Source: Flavobacteriales bacterium (lineage in GTDB: Bacteria; Bacteroidota; Bacteroidia; CAIKAF01). Taken from it: a DNA stretch of 48,031 nucleotides. Below, one piece after another: positions 8,261-16,285 of the stretch (its first letter is position 1; each line of letters opens with the position of its first letter). The notes beneath the pieces are model-generated. The model had not been told where the DNA came from, did no database searches, and saw nothing but the letters and a program-made list of their open reading frames with translations. Location: NCBI GenBank assembly GCA_025451235.1, contig JANWKT010000020.1, positions 1-48,031 of the forward strand, written 5' to 3'. The translations under genes were made by a program, and so were the position numbers.

Positions 8261-9478
8261 ATGAAAAGGATTCTCCTCTCCATTATCAGTCTTATCATCA
8301 TAACTAATATATATTCGCAATCATTAAAAAACGGATATGTTCAGGCCAGTTTATTTTATCCTGTTGGGACCTCATGGACCAAAAGCAAAGAAAAACAATT
8401 CAATTTTTCATTGAATTTATTGGCCGGTTATACCGGGCAAATCAAAGGTGTAGAGATCGGGACCCTTTTAAATGTGAATAAATACAATATGCACGGCATT
8501 CAATTAGGGTTGATCAATATCAACAAAGGAAATATGAAAGGCTTTCAGGTAGGCCCAGGAGTGAACTGGATCGAAGGTGAAGGAGTAGGTGCAAATTTTT
8601 CAGGATTATTTACTTATCAAAAAGGTCGGTTCACAGGGCTGGAATTTTCGTGGTTCGTTAATATCAACGGGGGTGATTTCAGGGGAGGAATGGGAAGTCA
8701 TTTATTGAACTACGTTCAAAAAGATATGTATGGAATTCAATGGGCATTAGGACCCAATGTGGTAATGGGGTCTACCAGAGGTGTACAGTTTTCATGGACC
8801 GTTAATTATACCAAAGGATACCATAATGGATTTCAGTTCGGTCCATTTTTCAATTATGCCGGTGAATCAGACGGGTTCCAGTTAGGTATTATTAACGTGG
8901 CAAAAAGATCCGGGGGTTTCCAGGCAGGCTTGATCAATTACTCTGGTGACAGCGCAGTAGTTCCTATTGGATTGATCAATATTGTAAAAGGAGGATATAA
9001 TAAATTTGAAATCTGGAGCAATGAACTCACCTCCTTTAATCTTGCTCTTAAAACAGGAGGCCGACAAGTGTATTCAGTCATTACTGTTGGTGTAAATCCA
9101 TTCAACAAAAACTTTTTCTGGTCATTTGGCTGGGGACCAGGTATCCATATTCCTTTCTCCAAAAGATTTTATGCCGACATAGATGATGTTACTTCGTTAG
9201 TCAACATAAATGAACCTTTTAGCTTTGGTGCAGGAAAAACTACCATTACCAATCAGCTGCGACTCACTTGTGGCTTTCAATTAACGCCTAAGGTTGCTTT
9301 ATTCCTGGGTCCTACCCTATTCACTTTATTCTCCAACAACAATTCATTGGAACATGGAGGTGAATTCAATGCGAATGGAACCGAACTGGCACCCACTTTC
9401 CGCACCTTTTATGGAAAGGCCGGTGAATTTGATTACGCCATCTGGCCGGGGGTTTGTGGAGGTATCAGGTTTTTCTAA
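8261..9478 (+). CDS. Surface-repeat outer-membrane-like protein (LA_2272-type repeats)
   Basis: 405 residues with a signal peptide of about 19 residues (IISLIIITNIYSQS). Residues ~60-245 consist of about ten short degenerate repeats with the pattern G-[IF]-Q-x-G-x-x-N followed by a polar turn, for example GIQLGLININKGNMKGFQVG and GFQLGIINVAKRSGGFQAGL. This is the pattern of the LA_2272-type surface repeats. The C-terminal part has alternating hydrophobic strands and ends with aromatic residues (GGIRFF), as beta-barrel proteins often do. It probably sits in or on the outer membrane; no enzymatic motif is seen. It stands alone between the repeat element and the paralogous cargo genes. Confidence 0.7.
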   Translation: MKRILLSIISLIIITNIYSQSLKNGYVQASLFYPVGTSWTKSKEKQFNFSLNLLAGYTGQIKGVEIGTLLNVNKYNMHGIQLGLININKGNMKGFQVGPGVNWIEGEGVGANFSGLFTYQKGRFTGLEFSWFVNINGGDFRGGMGSHLLNYVQKDMYGIQWALGPNVVMGSTRGVQFSWTVNYTKGYHNGFQFGPFFNYAGESDGFQLGIINVAKRSGGFQAGLINYSGDSAVVPIGLINIVKGGYNKFEIWSNELTSFNLALKTGGRQVYSVITVGVNPFNKNFFWSFGWGPGIHIPFSKRFYADIDDVTSLVNINEPFSFGAGKTTITNQLRLTCGFQLTPKVALFLGPTLFTLFSNNNSLEHGGEFNANGTELAPTFRTFYGKAGEFDYAIWPGVCGGIRFF

Positions 9479-9579
9479 GAAATCCTATTTTTTTATCTCA
9501 TAGATCCATCTTGATTTTTTTTAACGGAGTATACCCTCATCGTTTTTTTTTCTATTTTTAGACCTTAAACTCAAGCCAT

Positions 9580-11325
9580 ATGAAAAGGTTATCTATACTA
9601 GTTGCATGCATTCTTTCCGTTTCGTTACAAGCACAGGTAAATTTATTTACTGAAAATTTTGAAAGTGGAGGAGCAGGTGCTTTTACGCTTAATACCACTG
9701 ACCTTTCGTCACAAACAGACGCTACCGGATATAATAAATGGATCGTTAACAATGTGTATACAGGCGGTTCAGGCAGTATAACTTGTTTTGGTTTTCCCAT
9801 CGGTTATACAATTGCCAATACAAATAACCAGCCAGGAGGTATCACCAATTCCCCTAATAGTTTTTATATGCATATCCTCAGCGATGAGGCGCAAATAGAT
9901 GGAATTAACTGTTCGTCTTACCTCGCTGCAGATGGATTTTGCAATTTTGCACAAAATCATTTTTCTGGCATGACCGGTGATATTTCTACTACTACCTATA
10001 CTTCTGTAAGCTTTAGTTTCTGGTGGATTTGCGGAGGTTCGGTAAATAATTTTGGAGAGGTATACTATAGCACCAATTCGGGCTCCAACTGGACTATGAT
10101 CACTACACCCATCAGCCAGTATTCAGGTAGTGCAATCTGGCAACAACAAACCATTACCGATCCTGCATTCGATAACCAGCCAACGCTTCGATTTGGTTTC
10201 CGTTTTGTAAACAACCAAACCACTGCAGCTTCCGATCCAGGATTTTCTGTGGATGATATTAATATTGTTGGCGTCTTCGATCCCAACGCTGTTACAACAG
10301 GAACCATTACTCCTGCCAACTATTGTGCAGGAGATAGTATCAACATTCCTTATACCGAAACCGGAAGTTATGGTGGTGGAAATATTTTTACTGCAGAATT
10401 ATCTGATGATCTTGGCAGTTTTGCAAGTCCTGTAACATTAGGTAGCTTGGCAAGCACTGCTTCAGGCACCATTAATGGAGTTATTCCTGGGGGAACTTTA
10501 CCCGGATCAGGTTACCTGGTTCGTGTGGTTTCATCTTCTCCAGTTATTGTAGGTTCATCCAGTTCTTCAATTACCATCTCTGGTCCACCAGCTGCTGCAG
10601 CTATTAATACGGGACCTTATTGTGCCGGAGATACTATTTTCCTAGTGGCAAACGGTGGAGTTAGCTATGCATGGGCTGGGCCCAATTCTTTTACCAGCTT
10701 GCAACCAGATCCTTTTATAGGTTCTTCCATTTCTGCAGATGCAGGAGTTTATACCGTTACAGTTACCAGTGCTGCTGGATGTACTGCCATTTCTTCTACA
10801 ACGGTAGTTGTTAATACAAACCCAACTCCAACTGCATCGAATACCGGACCTTATTGTGTAGGAGATAATGCGCAACTATCTACGGCTGGGGGAGTATCTT
10901 ATGCCTGGACTGGACCAAACTCATATACAAGCGCTGCACAAAATCCTTCTATTTCGAATATACAACTGGTGGATGCAGGAACTTATACAGTTACAGTTAC
11001 CAATGCAGATGGCTGTACAGGTACCGCTACCACTGCGTTAGCAGTTACCGTTTGTGGTAGTGGAATGGAAGATGAATTGCTGACCCATGTTTCTGTATAT
11101 CCAAATCCAACTTCCGATATGTTTACCATTTCTTTGAATGAGGAAATGATGAACAAAGCACATATTTCGGTCATGAATATGTTAGGAGAAGTGGTATATC
11201 AAATAACACCTAACCAACCTAAACTAATGATCAGCAGCAAATCACTCGGTTTAAGACCTGGCATTTATCTGGTAAAGATCCAGTACAAGGAAGAGCATCA
11301 AGTAATCCGGCTTGTGGTGAGATAG
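9580..11325 (+). CDS. T9SS type A cargo, paralogue 1: beta-sandwich plus Ig-like domains
   Basis: 581 residues. Signal peptide 1-19 (SVSLQAQ), then a beta-sandwich (~22-230) of the choice-of-anchor J / cleaved-adhesin-like type, starting FTENFESGGAGAFTLNTTDL and closing FSVDDINIVG. A ~100-residue module follows (NYCAGDSINIPYTETG...), then two tandem Ig-like repeats (~336-498), each with GPYC.GD...YAW.GPN and DAG.YTVTVT. A type A sorting domain (YPNPTSDMF..., ~505-581) closes the protein. It is predicted to be exported by T9SS and displayed or released; no catalytic motif is visible, and adhesion is a guess. First of three tandem paralogues. Confidence 0.85.
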   Translation: MKRLSILVACILSVSLQAQVNLFTENFESGGAGAFTLNTTDLSSQTDATGYNKWIVNNVYTGGSGSITCFGFPIGYTIANTNNQPGGITNSPNSFYMHILSDEAQIDGINCSSYLAADGFCNFAQNHFSGMTGDISTTTYTSVSFSFWWICGGSVNNFGEVYYSTNSGSNWTMITTPISQYSGSAIWQQQTITDPAFDNQPTLRFGFRFVNNQTTAASDPGFSVDDINIVGVFDPNAVTTGTITPANYCAGDSINIPYTETGSYGGGNIFTAELSDDLGSFASPVTLGSLASTASGTINGVIPGGTLPGSGYLVRVVSSSPVIVGSSSSSITISGPPAAAAINTGPYCAGDTIFLVANGGVSYAWAGPNSFTSLQPDPFIGSSISADAGVYTVTVTSAAGCTAISSTTVVVNTNPTPTASNTGPYCVGDNAQLSTAGGVSYAWTGPNSYTSAAQNPSISNIQLVDAGTYTVTVTNADGCTGTATTALAVTVCGSGMEDELLTHVSVYPNPTSDMFTISLNEEMMNKAHISVMNMLGEVVYQITPNQPKLMISSKSLGLRPGIYLVKIQYKEEHQVIRLVVR

Positions 11326-11343
11326 ATCGTTATAAAATATAGG

Positions 11344-11382
11344 ATAAGAAAAGGTGGGTATTGAATAGCCACCTTTTCTTAT
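11344..11382 (+). terminator. Intrinsic terminator after cargo paralogue 1
   Basis: Stem ATAAGAAAAGGTGG (11344-11357) pairs with CCACCTTTTCTTAT (11369-11382) around an 11-base loop, 18 bases after the stop codon. The stem is perfect over 14 base pairs and T-rich on its 3' side. Confidence 0.8.
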
Positions 11383-11434
11383 TTCATTGAAAATCAATAC
11401 TTATAGCGTATAAGAGGCGCTCTGGCGAAAAAAT

Positions 11435-11465
11435 TTGTTTTGTCAATTGAAAATAACTAATTTTA
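11435..11465 (+). promoter_or_regulatory. Candidate promoter of cargo paralogue 2
   Basis: TTG at 11435-11437, a 20-base spacer and TAATTTTA at 11458-11465, followed by GA, 19 bases before the ATG at 11485. The same spacing and the TAnnTTTAG form recur before paralogue 3. The last base of the -7 box departs from the TAnnTTTG consensus. Confidence 0.5.
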
Positions 11466-11484
11466 GAAAACAAAACCAAGTTGT

Positions 11485-13227
11485 ATGAAAAAACTAGCTA
11501 CTATACTTTTATGTATTTTCTCTATTTCGTTGAATTCACAAACCACTTTATTTTCCGAAAATTTTGAAACAGGAGGTGCAGGAACTTTTAGTTTAAATAC
11601 AACTGATCTGTCGGGAACATCCACACCAAATTTTTGGATTGTAAACAACGCATATACTGGGGGCAGTGGATCGCTTATTTGTTTTGGGTTCCCATTTACT
11701 TACACCATTGCCAACACCCCTACGCAGCCGGCTGGAATTACAAATAATCCATCCAGTTATTATTTACATACTATGAGCATATATGGACAAGCAGATAATA
11801 TTTTCTGTTCATCCTTTGCTGCCGCCGACGGGTTTTGCATTTTTAACGATTATCCATTCTCCAGAATGACCAACGATATCAGCACAGTTGGTTATACCAA
11901 TGTTGATTTCTCCTTCTGGTGGGTATGTGCCGGTGGCGCCCCTGAAATTCACGGACAGGTATATTATAGCACCAATGCCGGAAGTTCATGGAACCAATGT
12001 ACTACCCCTATTACGCAATATGCCAATCAGATTACCTGGACCCAGACGACCATTAATATGGCCGTTTTTGCTAACCAACCTACACTTCGGTTCGGATTCA
12101 GATTCTATAATACAACTGCTTCCACCGCTGTTGATCCTGGATTTTCCATAGATGATGTAACGATTGTTGGATCTGTTGGTGGGGCTCAAAGTATTACTAC
12201 AGGAACCATTAACCCAACCACTATCTGTGCAGGTGCAAGCATCAATATACCTTATACCATCTCAGGAACTTTTATAGCAGGAAATGTTTTTACCGCTCAA
12301 CTATCGGATAACCTGGGAAGTTTTGCCAGCCCTGTTACACTGGGTACCTTGAATAGTGTAAATGCAGGAACCATTAATGGAACCATTCCAGGTGGAACAC
12401 CTCCTGGCTCTGGTTATATGATCCGGGTTGTTTCCTCTACTCCGGCTGTTACCGGTACATCCAGTGGGCCGATCACTATTTCAGGTCCTCCAATAGCCAG
12501 TGCCAGCAATACTGGTCCTTACTGTACCAGAGATACAATTTTCCTCAGTTCATCAGGTGGAATAAGTTATGCATGGGCAGGGCCGAGCGGATTTAACAGT
12601 TCATCACAGAATCCTATTATATTATTAGCGACTGTTGCAAACGCCGGTATCTATACAGTTACAGTAACCAACGCAGCAGGATGCACAGCGACCGCTACCA
12701 CGAATGTAGTCGTGAATGCAACTCCTACGCCTACTGCTTCGAATACCGGACCTTATTGTGTTGGTGATAACGCACAGTTATCATCCAGCGGTGGAGTAGC
12801 CTATGCATGGGAAGGTCCAAATTCTTATACCAGTGCTGCACAAAATCCTTCTATATCCAATGTACAACTTACACATGCGGGCACCTATACAGTTACTGTT
12901 ACCAGTGCACAAGGTTGCGAAGATACAGCCATCACTACCATGGTGGTTACGGTTTGCGGTAATGGAATAGAGGAGTCCCTTCTTAGCCAGGTTTCAGTTT
13001 ATCCAAATCCAACTTCCGATATATTTAATATTACATTGGATGAATCGATGTTGGGTGAAACGCATATTACCATCTTAAATATGGTAGGCGAACTTGTATA
13101 CAGCATGGCCCCTAATCAAGCTAAAACGATGATAAGCAGTAAATCACTTGGGTTCAGAGCAGGGATCTATTTGATCAAGTTAAAATATAGAGACCAGCAT
13201 AAGGTCATACGACTGATAGTAAGATAG
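11485..13227 (+). CDS. T9SS type A cargo, paralogue 2: beta-sandwich plus Ig-like domains
   Basis: 580 residues with the same layout as its upstream neighbour: signal peptide (SISLNSQ), beta-sandwich beginning FSENFETGGAGTFSLNTTDL and closing FSIDDVTIVG, the ATICAGASINIPYT-type module, two Ig-like repeats (GPYCTRDTIFLSSSGG..., GPYCVGDNAQLSSSGG...) and a type A sorting domain (YPNPTSDIFNITLDE...IRLIVR). Several DNA stretches in the second Ig repeat nearly match paralogue 1, which points to a fairly recent tandem duplication. It has its own promoter and terminator, so the copies may be expressed separately. No catalytic residues are evident. Confidence 0.85.
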   Translation: MKKLATILLCIFSISLNSQTTLFSENFETGGAGTFSLNTTDLSGTSTPNFWIVNNAYTGGSGSLICFGFPFTYTIANTPTQPAGITNNPSSYYLHTMSIYGQADNIFCSSFAAADGFCIFNDYPFSRMTNDISTVGYTNVDFSFWWVCAGGAPEIHGQVYYSTNAGSSWNQCTTPITQYANQITWTQTTINMAVFANQPTLRFGFRFYNTTASTAVDPGFSIDDVTIVGSVGGAQSITTGTINPTTICAGASINIPYTISGTFIAGNVFTAQLSDNLGSFASPVTLGTLNSVNAGTINGTIPGGTPPGSGYMIRVVSSTPAVTGTSSGPITISGPPIASASNTGPYCTRDTIFLSSSGGISYAWAGPSGFNSSSQNPIILLATVANAGIYTVTVTNAAGCTATATTNVVVNATPTPTASNTGPYCVGDNAQLSSSGGVAYAWEGPNSYTSAAQNPSISNVQLTHAGTYTVTVTSAQGCEDTAITTMVVTVCGNGIEESLLSQVSVYPNPTSDIFNITLDESMLGETHITILNMVGELVYSMAPNQAKTMISSKSLGFRAGIYLIKLKYRDQHKVIRLIVR

Positions 13228-13236
13228 TACTACCCC

Positions 13237-13267
13237 AAAGGGTGACCATACATGGTCACCCTTTTTT
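13237..13267 (+). terminator. Intrinsic terminator after cargo paralogue 2
   Basis: AAAGGGTGACCA (13237-13248) and TGGTCACCCTTT (13253-13264) form a 12-bp stem with a four-base loop, followed by more T. It starts nine bases after the stop codon. Confidence 0.88.
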
Positions 13268-13317
13268 CATGAACAAGACCTTGGTTAAAATAACCAACCA
13301 GAAACCCTTCCACAAAT

Positions 13318-13348
13318 TTGGATGGTATAGGTGTTCTACCTATATTTA
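13318..13348 (+). promoter_or_regulatory. Candidate promoter of cargo paralogue 3
   Basis: TTG at 13318-13320, a 20-base spacer and TATATTTA at 13341-13348, 24 bases before the ATG at 13373. Spacer length and box match the element before paralogue 2. Confidence 0.5.
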
Positions 13349-13372
13349 GTAAGAAATACAAAACTCAAGAAT

Positions 13373-14332
13373 ATGAAAAAACTTTCTACCCTAATTATTA
13401 GTCTGGGCTTTATTTCTTTACATGCACAAACCACCATTTACAGTGAGAATTTTGAAGGTGGAGCGGGCACTTTTAGTTTAAATACTACTGACCTGGGGAG
13501 TATGTCTTCCGCATTTAATTTTTGGACGGTGAACAACAACTACGCTGGTGGCACCGATACCATTATGTGTTTTGGGACTCCTTTTGGTTATACCATCAAT
13601 TCAACAAATGCACAACCTGGACCAGTTTTCAACAGCCCCAACGGTTCCTATTTACATACCATGAGCCAGGAAGGGCAGTCTGATGGGATCTTCTGTTCGT
13701 CGTTCGCAGCTGCAGATGGGTTTTGTGTTCTTGCCGACAGTATTTTTACAAGGATGACCAATGATGTAAGTACAGTAGGATTTACCAATGTTTCTTTCTC
13801 GTTTTATTGGGCCTGTGGAGGCGGAACTAATATATATGGGCAGGTGTACTATAGCACCAACGCCGGTGGTTCATGGAATTTATGTTCCAGCCCTACAGCA
13901 CAATATAAAGATTCAATTAACTGGAGCTTATCTACGATCACCCTGCCTGCATTTGATGGACAATCCACTTTAAGGTTTGGATTCCGCTTTCTCAATAATG
14001 TATCCATATCGGCTGTGGATCCCGGTTTTTCGATTGATGATGTAAAAATTATAGGTACTTCTACTTCAGGTATCAATGAAGAAAATGTAAAACTGGTAAA
14101 TGTATATCCGAATCCTACCGATGATATCTTCAATATTAAAATTGATGATCAATTCATGGATCATACCCAGATAAGTATCATTAATATGGTGGGTGAAACC
14201 ATATTTACCAAAACACCTCATCAAACATCAACACCATTGAGCACCAAAGCCCTGGGTTTAAAATCAGGGGTGTATCTTGTTCAGATCAAACATGATGATC
14301 AACAGAAAGTAGTACGCCTCGTGGTGAAATAA
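13373..14332 (+). CDS. T9SS type A cargo, paralogue 3: short form without Ig-like domains
   Basis: 319 residues from the ATG at 13373; an in-frame GTG at 13331 would add 14 residues ahead of the signal peptide and is unlikely. It keeps the signal peptide (FISLHAQ), the beta-sandwich (YSENFEGGAGTFSLNTTDL ... FSIDDVKIIG) and the type A sorting domain (YPNPTDDIFNIKIDD ... VRLVVK), but the CAGxSINIPYT module and both Ig-like repeats of its neighbours are absent, with the two remaining parts joined directly. It is either an internal deletion derivative or the ancestral short form. Third of a tandem set. Confidence 0.85.
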   Translation: MKKLSTLIISLGFISLHAQTTIYSENFEGGAGTFSLNTTDLGSMSSAFNFWTVNNNYAGGTDTIMCFGTPFGYTINSTNAQPGPVFNSPNGSYLHTMSQEGQSDGIFCSSFAAADGFCVLADSIFTRMTNDVSTVGFTNVSFSFYWACGGGTNIYGQVYYSTNAGGSWNLCSSPTAQYKDSINWSLSTITLPAFDGQSTLRFGFRFLNNVSISAVDPGFSIDDVKIIGTSTSGINEENVKLVNVYPNPTDDIFNIKIDDQFMDHTQISIINMVGETIFTKTPHQTSTPLSTKALGLKSGVYLVQIKHDDQQKVVRLVVK

Positions 14333-14353
14333 AATATTAGAATCCCTCCACCT

Positions 14354-14388
14354 AAAAAGGTAACCAGGAAACTGGTTACCTTTTTTTT
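14354..14388 (+). terminator. Intrinsic terminator after cargo paralogue 3
   Basis: AAAAAGGTAACCAG (14354-14367) pairs with CTGGTTACCTTTTT (14372-14385) over a four-base GAAA-type loop and runs into T8. It ends the cluster of three cargo genes. Confidence 0.9.
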
Positions 14389-14430
14389 ATGCCGCCGTTA
14401 AAGCCCACAACCCTTGTGCTATCTATTCCC

Positions 14431-14446
14431 GTTGGCTTTAGCCAAC
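14431..14446. repeat. Short palindrome GTTGGCTTTAGCCAAC
   Basis: A near-perfect hairpin in the gene-free stretch 14389-14674, with CCC before it and a second related piece (GTTAAAGCCC) at about 14397. Words of this type (GTTGGCT..AGCCAAC) look like the REP-like hairpins seen in Bacteroidota genomes. The rest of the gap holds a promoter and palindromes described separately. Confidence 0.4.
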
Positions 14447-14488
14447 AGCTAGGAAAACAAATTTTAACAAAAAAAGGAAACAAAAAAT

Positions 14489-14520
14489 TTGGAGAATCGT
14501 ATTAATTCGATATATATTTG
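14489..14520 (+). promoter_or_regulatory. Candidate promoter of the SPFH operon
   Basis: TTG at 14489-14491, a 21-base spacer and a perfect TAnnTTTG box, TATATTTG, at 14513-14520. The ATG of the SPFH gene is 154 bases downstream, so the leader is long; it contains a small ACCCC/GGGGT hairpin at 14559-14576. Confidence 0.55.
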
Positions 14521-14527
14521 ATATCAA
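14518..14527. promoter_or_regulatory. Candidate operator palindrome overlapping the SPFH promoter
   Basis: TTGATATCAA is a perfect 10-base palindrome whose first three bases are the end of the -7 box at 14513-14520. It is followed by a second partial dyad (GATAT...ATATC, 14520-14536). Ribbon-helix-helix regulators commonly bind such short dyads, and the operon ends with a ribbon-helix-helix gene at 16111, so autoregulation is a reasonable inference. Binding itself is not shown. Confidence 0.35.
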
Positions 14528-14674
14528 TTTAATATCAGACAATTTAAACGACACCCGAACCCCATATAAGCGGGGTGACCTGAACGAAGTGAAAGCATGA
14601 GCACCTTAACATAAAATAGTTATTGCGAATAAAGCACCAGTACTTTAAAAAAACAAACATAAACACGAGTAAAC

Positions 14675-15526
14675 ATGAAAACCTCTAAACAAGTAAAACC
14701 AATCAGTGGATTTTTAATGCTCTTCCTACTTTTTTGTATGATGGGTGGAATTGTAGTTACAGCCGCATTTAAAATAATTCCCGGCACCATTATACTTAGC
14801 ATCATTAGTTTCTTTAGTATGCTTGGATTTATGGTAGTAGGCCCAAACCAATCGATGGTGCTTACCTTTTTCGGTAAATATGTAGGTACCGTTATGACCA
14901 ATGGATTTTTCTGGGCCAATCCTTTTTATACCAAAAGAAAAATCACCCTGCGTGCCCGAAATTTTGAAACCGACCAGTTAAAAGTGAATGATAAAATGGG
15001 GAACCCTATTTTAATTGCAGCGGTGTTGGTATGGAAAGTAGAGGATACTTATATGGCCGCCTTTAATGTGGATAATTACGAACAATTCGTGAAAATTCAG
15101 GCAGATTCGGCTTTACGTGAAATGGCCAGTAAATATGCTTACGATACTTTCGAGGATGAGCATGCTTCTGTAACTTTGCGTGGAAGTGGTGATGACATCA
15201 ACAATTTTTTAGAGAATTTAGTCTCTGAAAGGCTTTCGCTTGCGGGTATAAAAGTAGTAGAGACCAAGATCTCACACCTTTCTTATGCCCCTGAGATCGC
15301 ATCAGCCATGTTGCAAAGACAACAGGCCACCGCAGTGGTTGCTGCCCGTACTAAAATTGTGGAAGGTGCAGTAGGCATGGTAGAAATGGCCCTGGCTGAA
15401 TTATCGAAAAGAGGGATCGTTAACCTGGATGATGAGAAAAAAGCATCGATGGTGAGCAATTTATTGGTGGTGCTTTGCTCCGATAAGAGTGCAGCTCCTG
15501 TGGTAAATACCGGTTCATTGTATTAA
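14675..15526 (+). CDS. SPFH/band-7 domain membrane protein
   Basis: 283 residues. Two N-terminal hydrophobic segments (~12-35 and ~39-57) are followed by an SPFH domain starting at VVGPNQSMVLTFFGKYVGTV and containing NPFYTKRKITLRARNFETDQLKVNDKMGNPI and the helical YEQFVKIQADSALREMASKYAYD. The C-terminal part (RQQATAVVAARTKIVEGAVGM) is the coiled-coil region typical of stomatin-like proteins. Such proteins form oligomeric membrane scaffolds, and the family role here is unknown. It begins a small operon with a second membrane protein and an Arc-type DNA-binding protein; the same trio type is, as I recall, found in other bacteria. Confidence 0.85.
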   Translation: MKTSKQVKPISGFLMLFLLFCMMGGIVVTAAFKIIPGTIILSIISFFSMLGFMVVGPNQSMVLTFFGKYVGTVMTNGFFWANPFYTKRKITLRARNFETDQLKVNDKMGNPILIAAVLVWKVEDTYMAAFNVDNYEQFVKIQADSALREMASKYAYDTFEDEHASVTLRGSGDDINNFLENLVSERLSLAGIKVVETKISHLSYAPEIASAMLQRQQATAVVAARTKIVEGAVGMVEMALAELSKRGIVNLDDEKKASMVSNLLVVLCSDKSAAPVVNTGSLY

Positions 15527-15534
15527 TGGATGGT

Positions 15535-15580
15535 TAACCGTTATTCGTTGCCCCTCAAGGATCAAAACGAATAACGGTTA
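15535..15580. other. 15-bp perfect inverted repeat between SPFH gene and next gene
   Basis: TAACCGTTATTCGTT (15535-15549) and AACGAATAACGGTTA (15566-15580) are exactly complementary around a 16-base loop. There is no T-run after it, so it is more likely an RNA processing or stability hairpin, or a partial terminator, than a full intrinsic terminator. It would make the SPFH message separable from the downstream genes. Confidence 0.6.
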
Positions 15581-15600
15581 TCAAATAATAAAGAACTAAC

Positions 15601-16101
15601 ATGCAATTAGAAGACAGAACATATTACGAGGAGGAACAAAAAATGGAAGCAAACTGGATGCTGATCCTTATTCTTTTTACCAGTATCAGTGCCATCGTCA
15701 TTGCGGTTGCTTTCCTCTATAATTCGAAAGCAGAATGGCTTCAGATCAGTTTGGTAGCAGGTGCCATTATTTTCAGTGATGCTTTGATGGTTTTTTTGTT
15801 CAAGACCATGAAGCTGGAACTAGCCATTGTAAAAAATGGTTTATACTTTAAGATGTTCCCCTCTACCAAAAATCATTTTATTGATTGGAATGACATTGCA
15901 GCTTTAAGTATCCGAAAATCGCCTGTTAAGGGATATGGAAAAACTAAAAAATGGAGGTATGGGGATGTGTATGCCATGAACCTAAAAGTGGGACTGGAAC
16001 TTATTTTCAAGGATGGAAAGAAAAAGTTCTTTAGTTTAAAACATCCGGATGAATTTAAAAAGGCGTTCCGGAAACTGGAACTGCATTTACAAATAGAATA
16101 A
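15601..16101 (+). CDS. Membrane protein with two helices and a PH-like C-terminal region
   Basis: 166 residues. After a charged N-terminus there are two membrane helices (~19-42 and ~48-68), then a soluble part with ELAIVKNGLYFKMFPS, IDWNDIAALSIRKS and LELIFKDGKKKFFSLKHPDEF. The pattern of strands followed by a final helix (KKAFRKLELHLQ) resembles bacterial PH-like domains. It lies between the SPFH gene and the ribbon-helix-helix gene and presumably acts with them at the membrane. No enzymatic residue is recognised. Confidence 0.75.
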   Translation: MQLEDRTYYEEEQKMEANWMLILILFTSISAIVIAVAFLYNSKAEWLQISLVAGAIIFSDALMVFLFKTMKLELAIVKNGLYFKMFPSTKNHFIDWNDIAALSIRKSPVKGYGKTKKWRYGDVYAMNLKVGLELIFKDGKKKFFSLKHPDEFKKAFRKLELHLQIE

Positions 16102-16110
16102 AGGAAGCTT

Positions 16111-16278
16111 ATGTCTGCTAAAAAGAATTTTGTTTTAAGAATTGATGAGGATGTTTACAAGGCTCTAGAGAAATGGGCTGCAGACGAATTTAGAAGTGTA
16201 AATGGTCAAATTGAATACATGCTTTATCAATCCTTGAAGAATGCAAAAAGGGAACCTAAAAGGGTCAATAAGAAATAG
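16111..16278 (+). CDS. Arc-type ribbon-helix-helix DNA-binding protein, 55 residues
   Basis: A short gene starting with ATG at 16111, nine bases after the previous stop and preceded by AAGGAAG, a possible ribosome binding site. The product reads KNFVLRIDEDVYKALEKWAA (5-24), then a segment with RSVNGQIEYML: a beta strand followed by two helices as in Arc/MetJ-type ribbon-helix-helix proteins, with the family's SVNGQIE turn. The basic tail (KNAKREPKRVNKK) fits DNA contact. It is most likely a dimeric regulator of its own operon; the palindrome at 14518-14527 is a candidate site. It converges with the HTH-phosphatase gene, seven bases away. Confidence 0.75.
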   Translation: MSAKKNFVLRIDEDVYKALEKWAADEFRSVNGQIEYMLYQSLKNAKREPKRVNKK

Positions 16279-16285
16279 CAATGTA

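Noticed and set aside
14395-14674. A small gene in the gap before the SPFH gene
   Set aside because: No frame with a start, family-like composition and sensible length was found; the gap holds a promoter, palindromes and a small hairpin.
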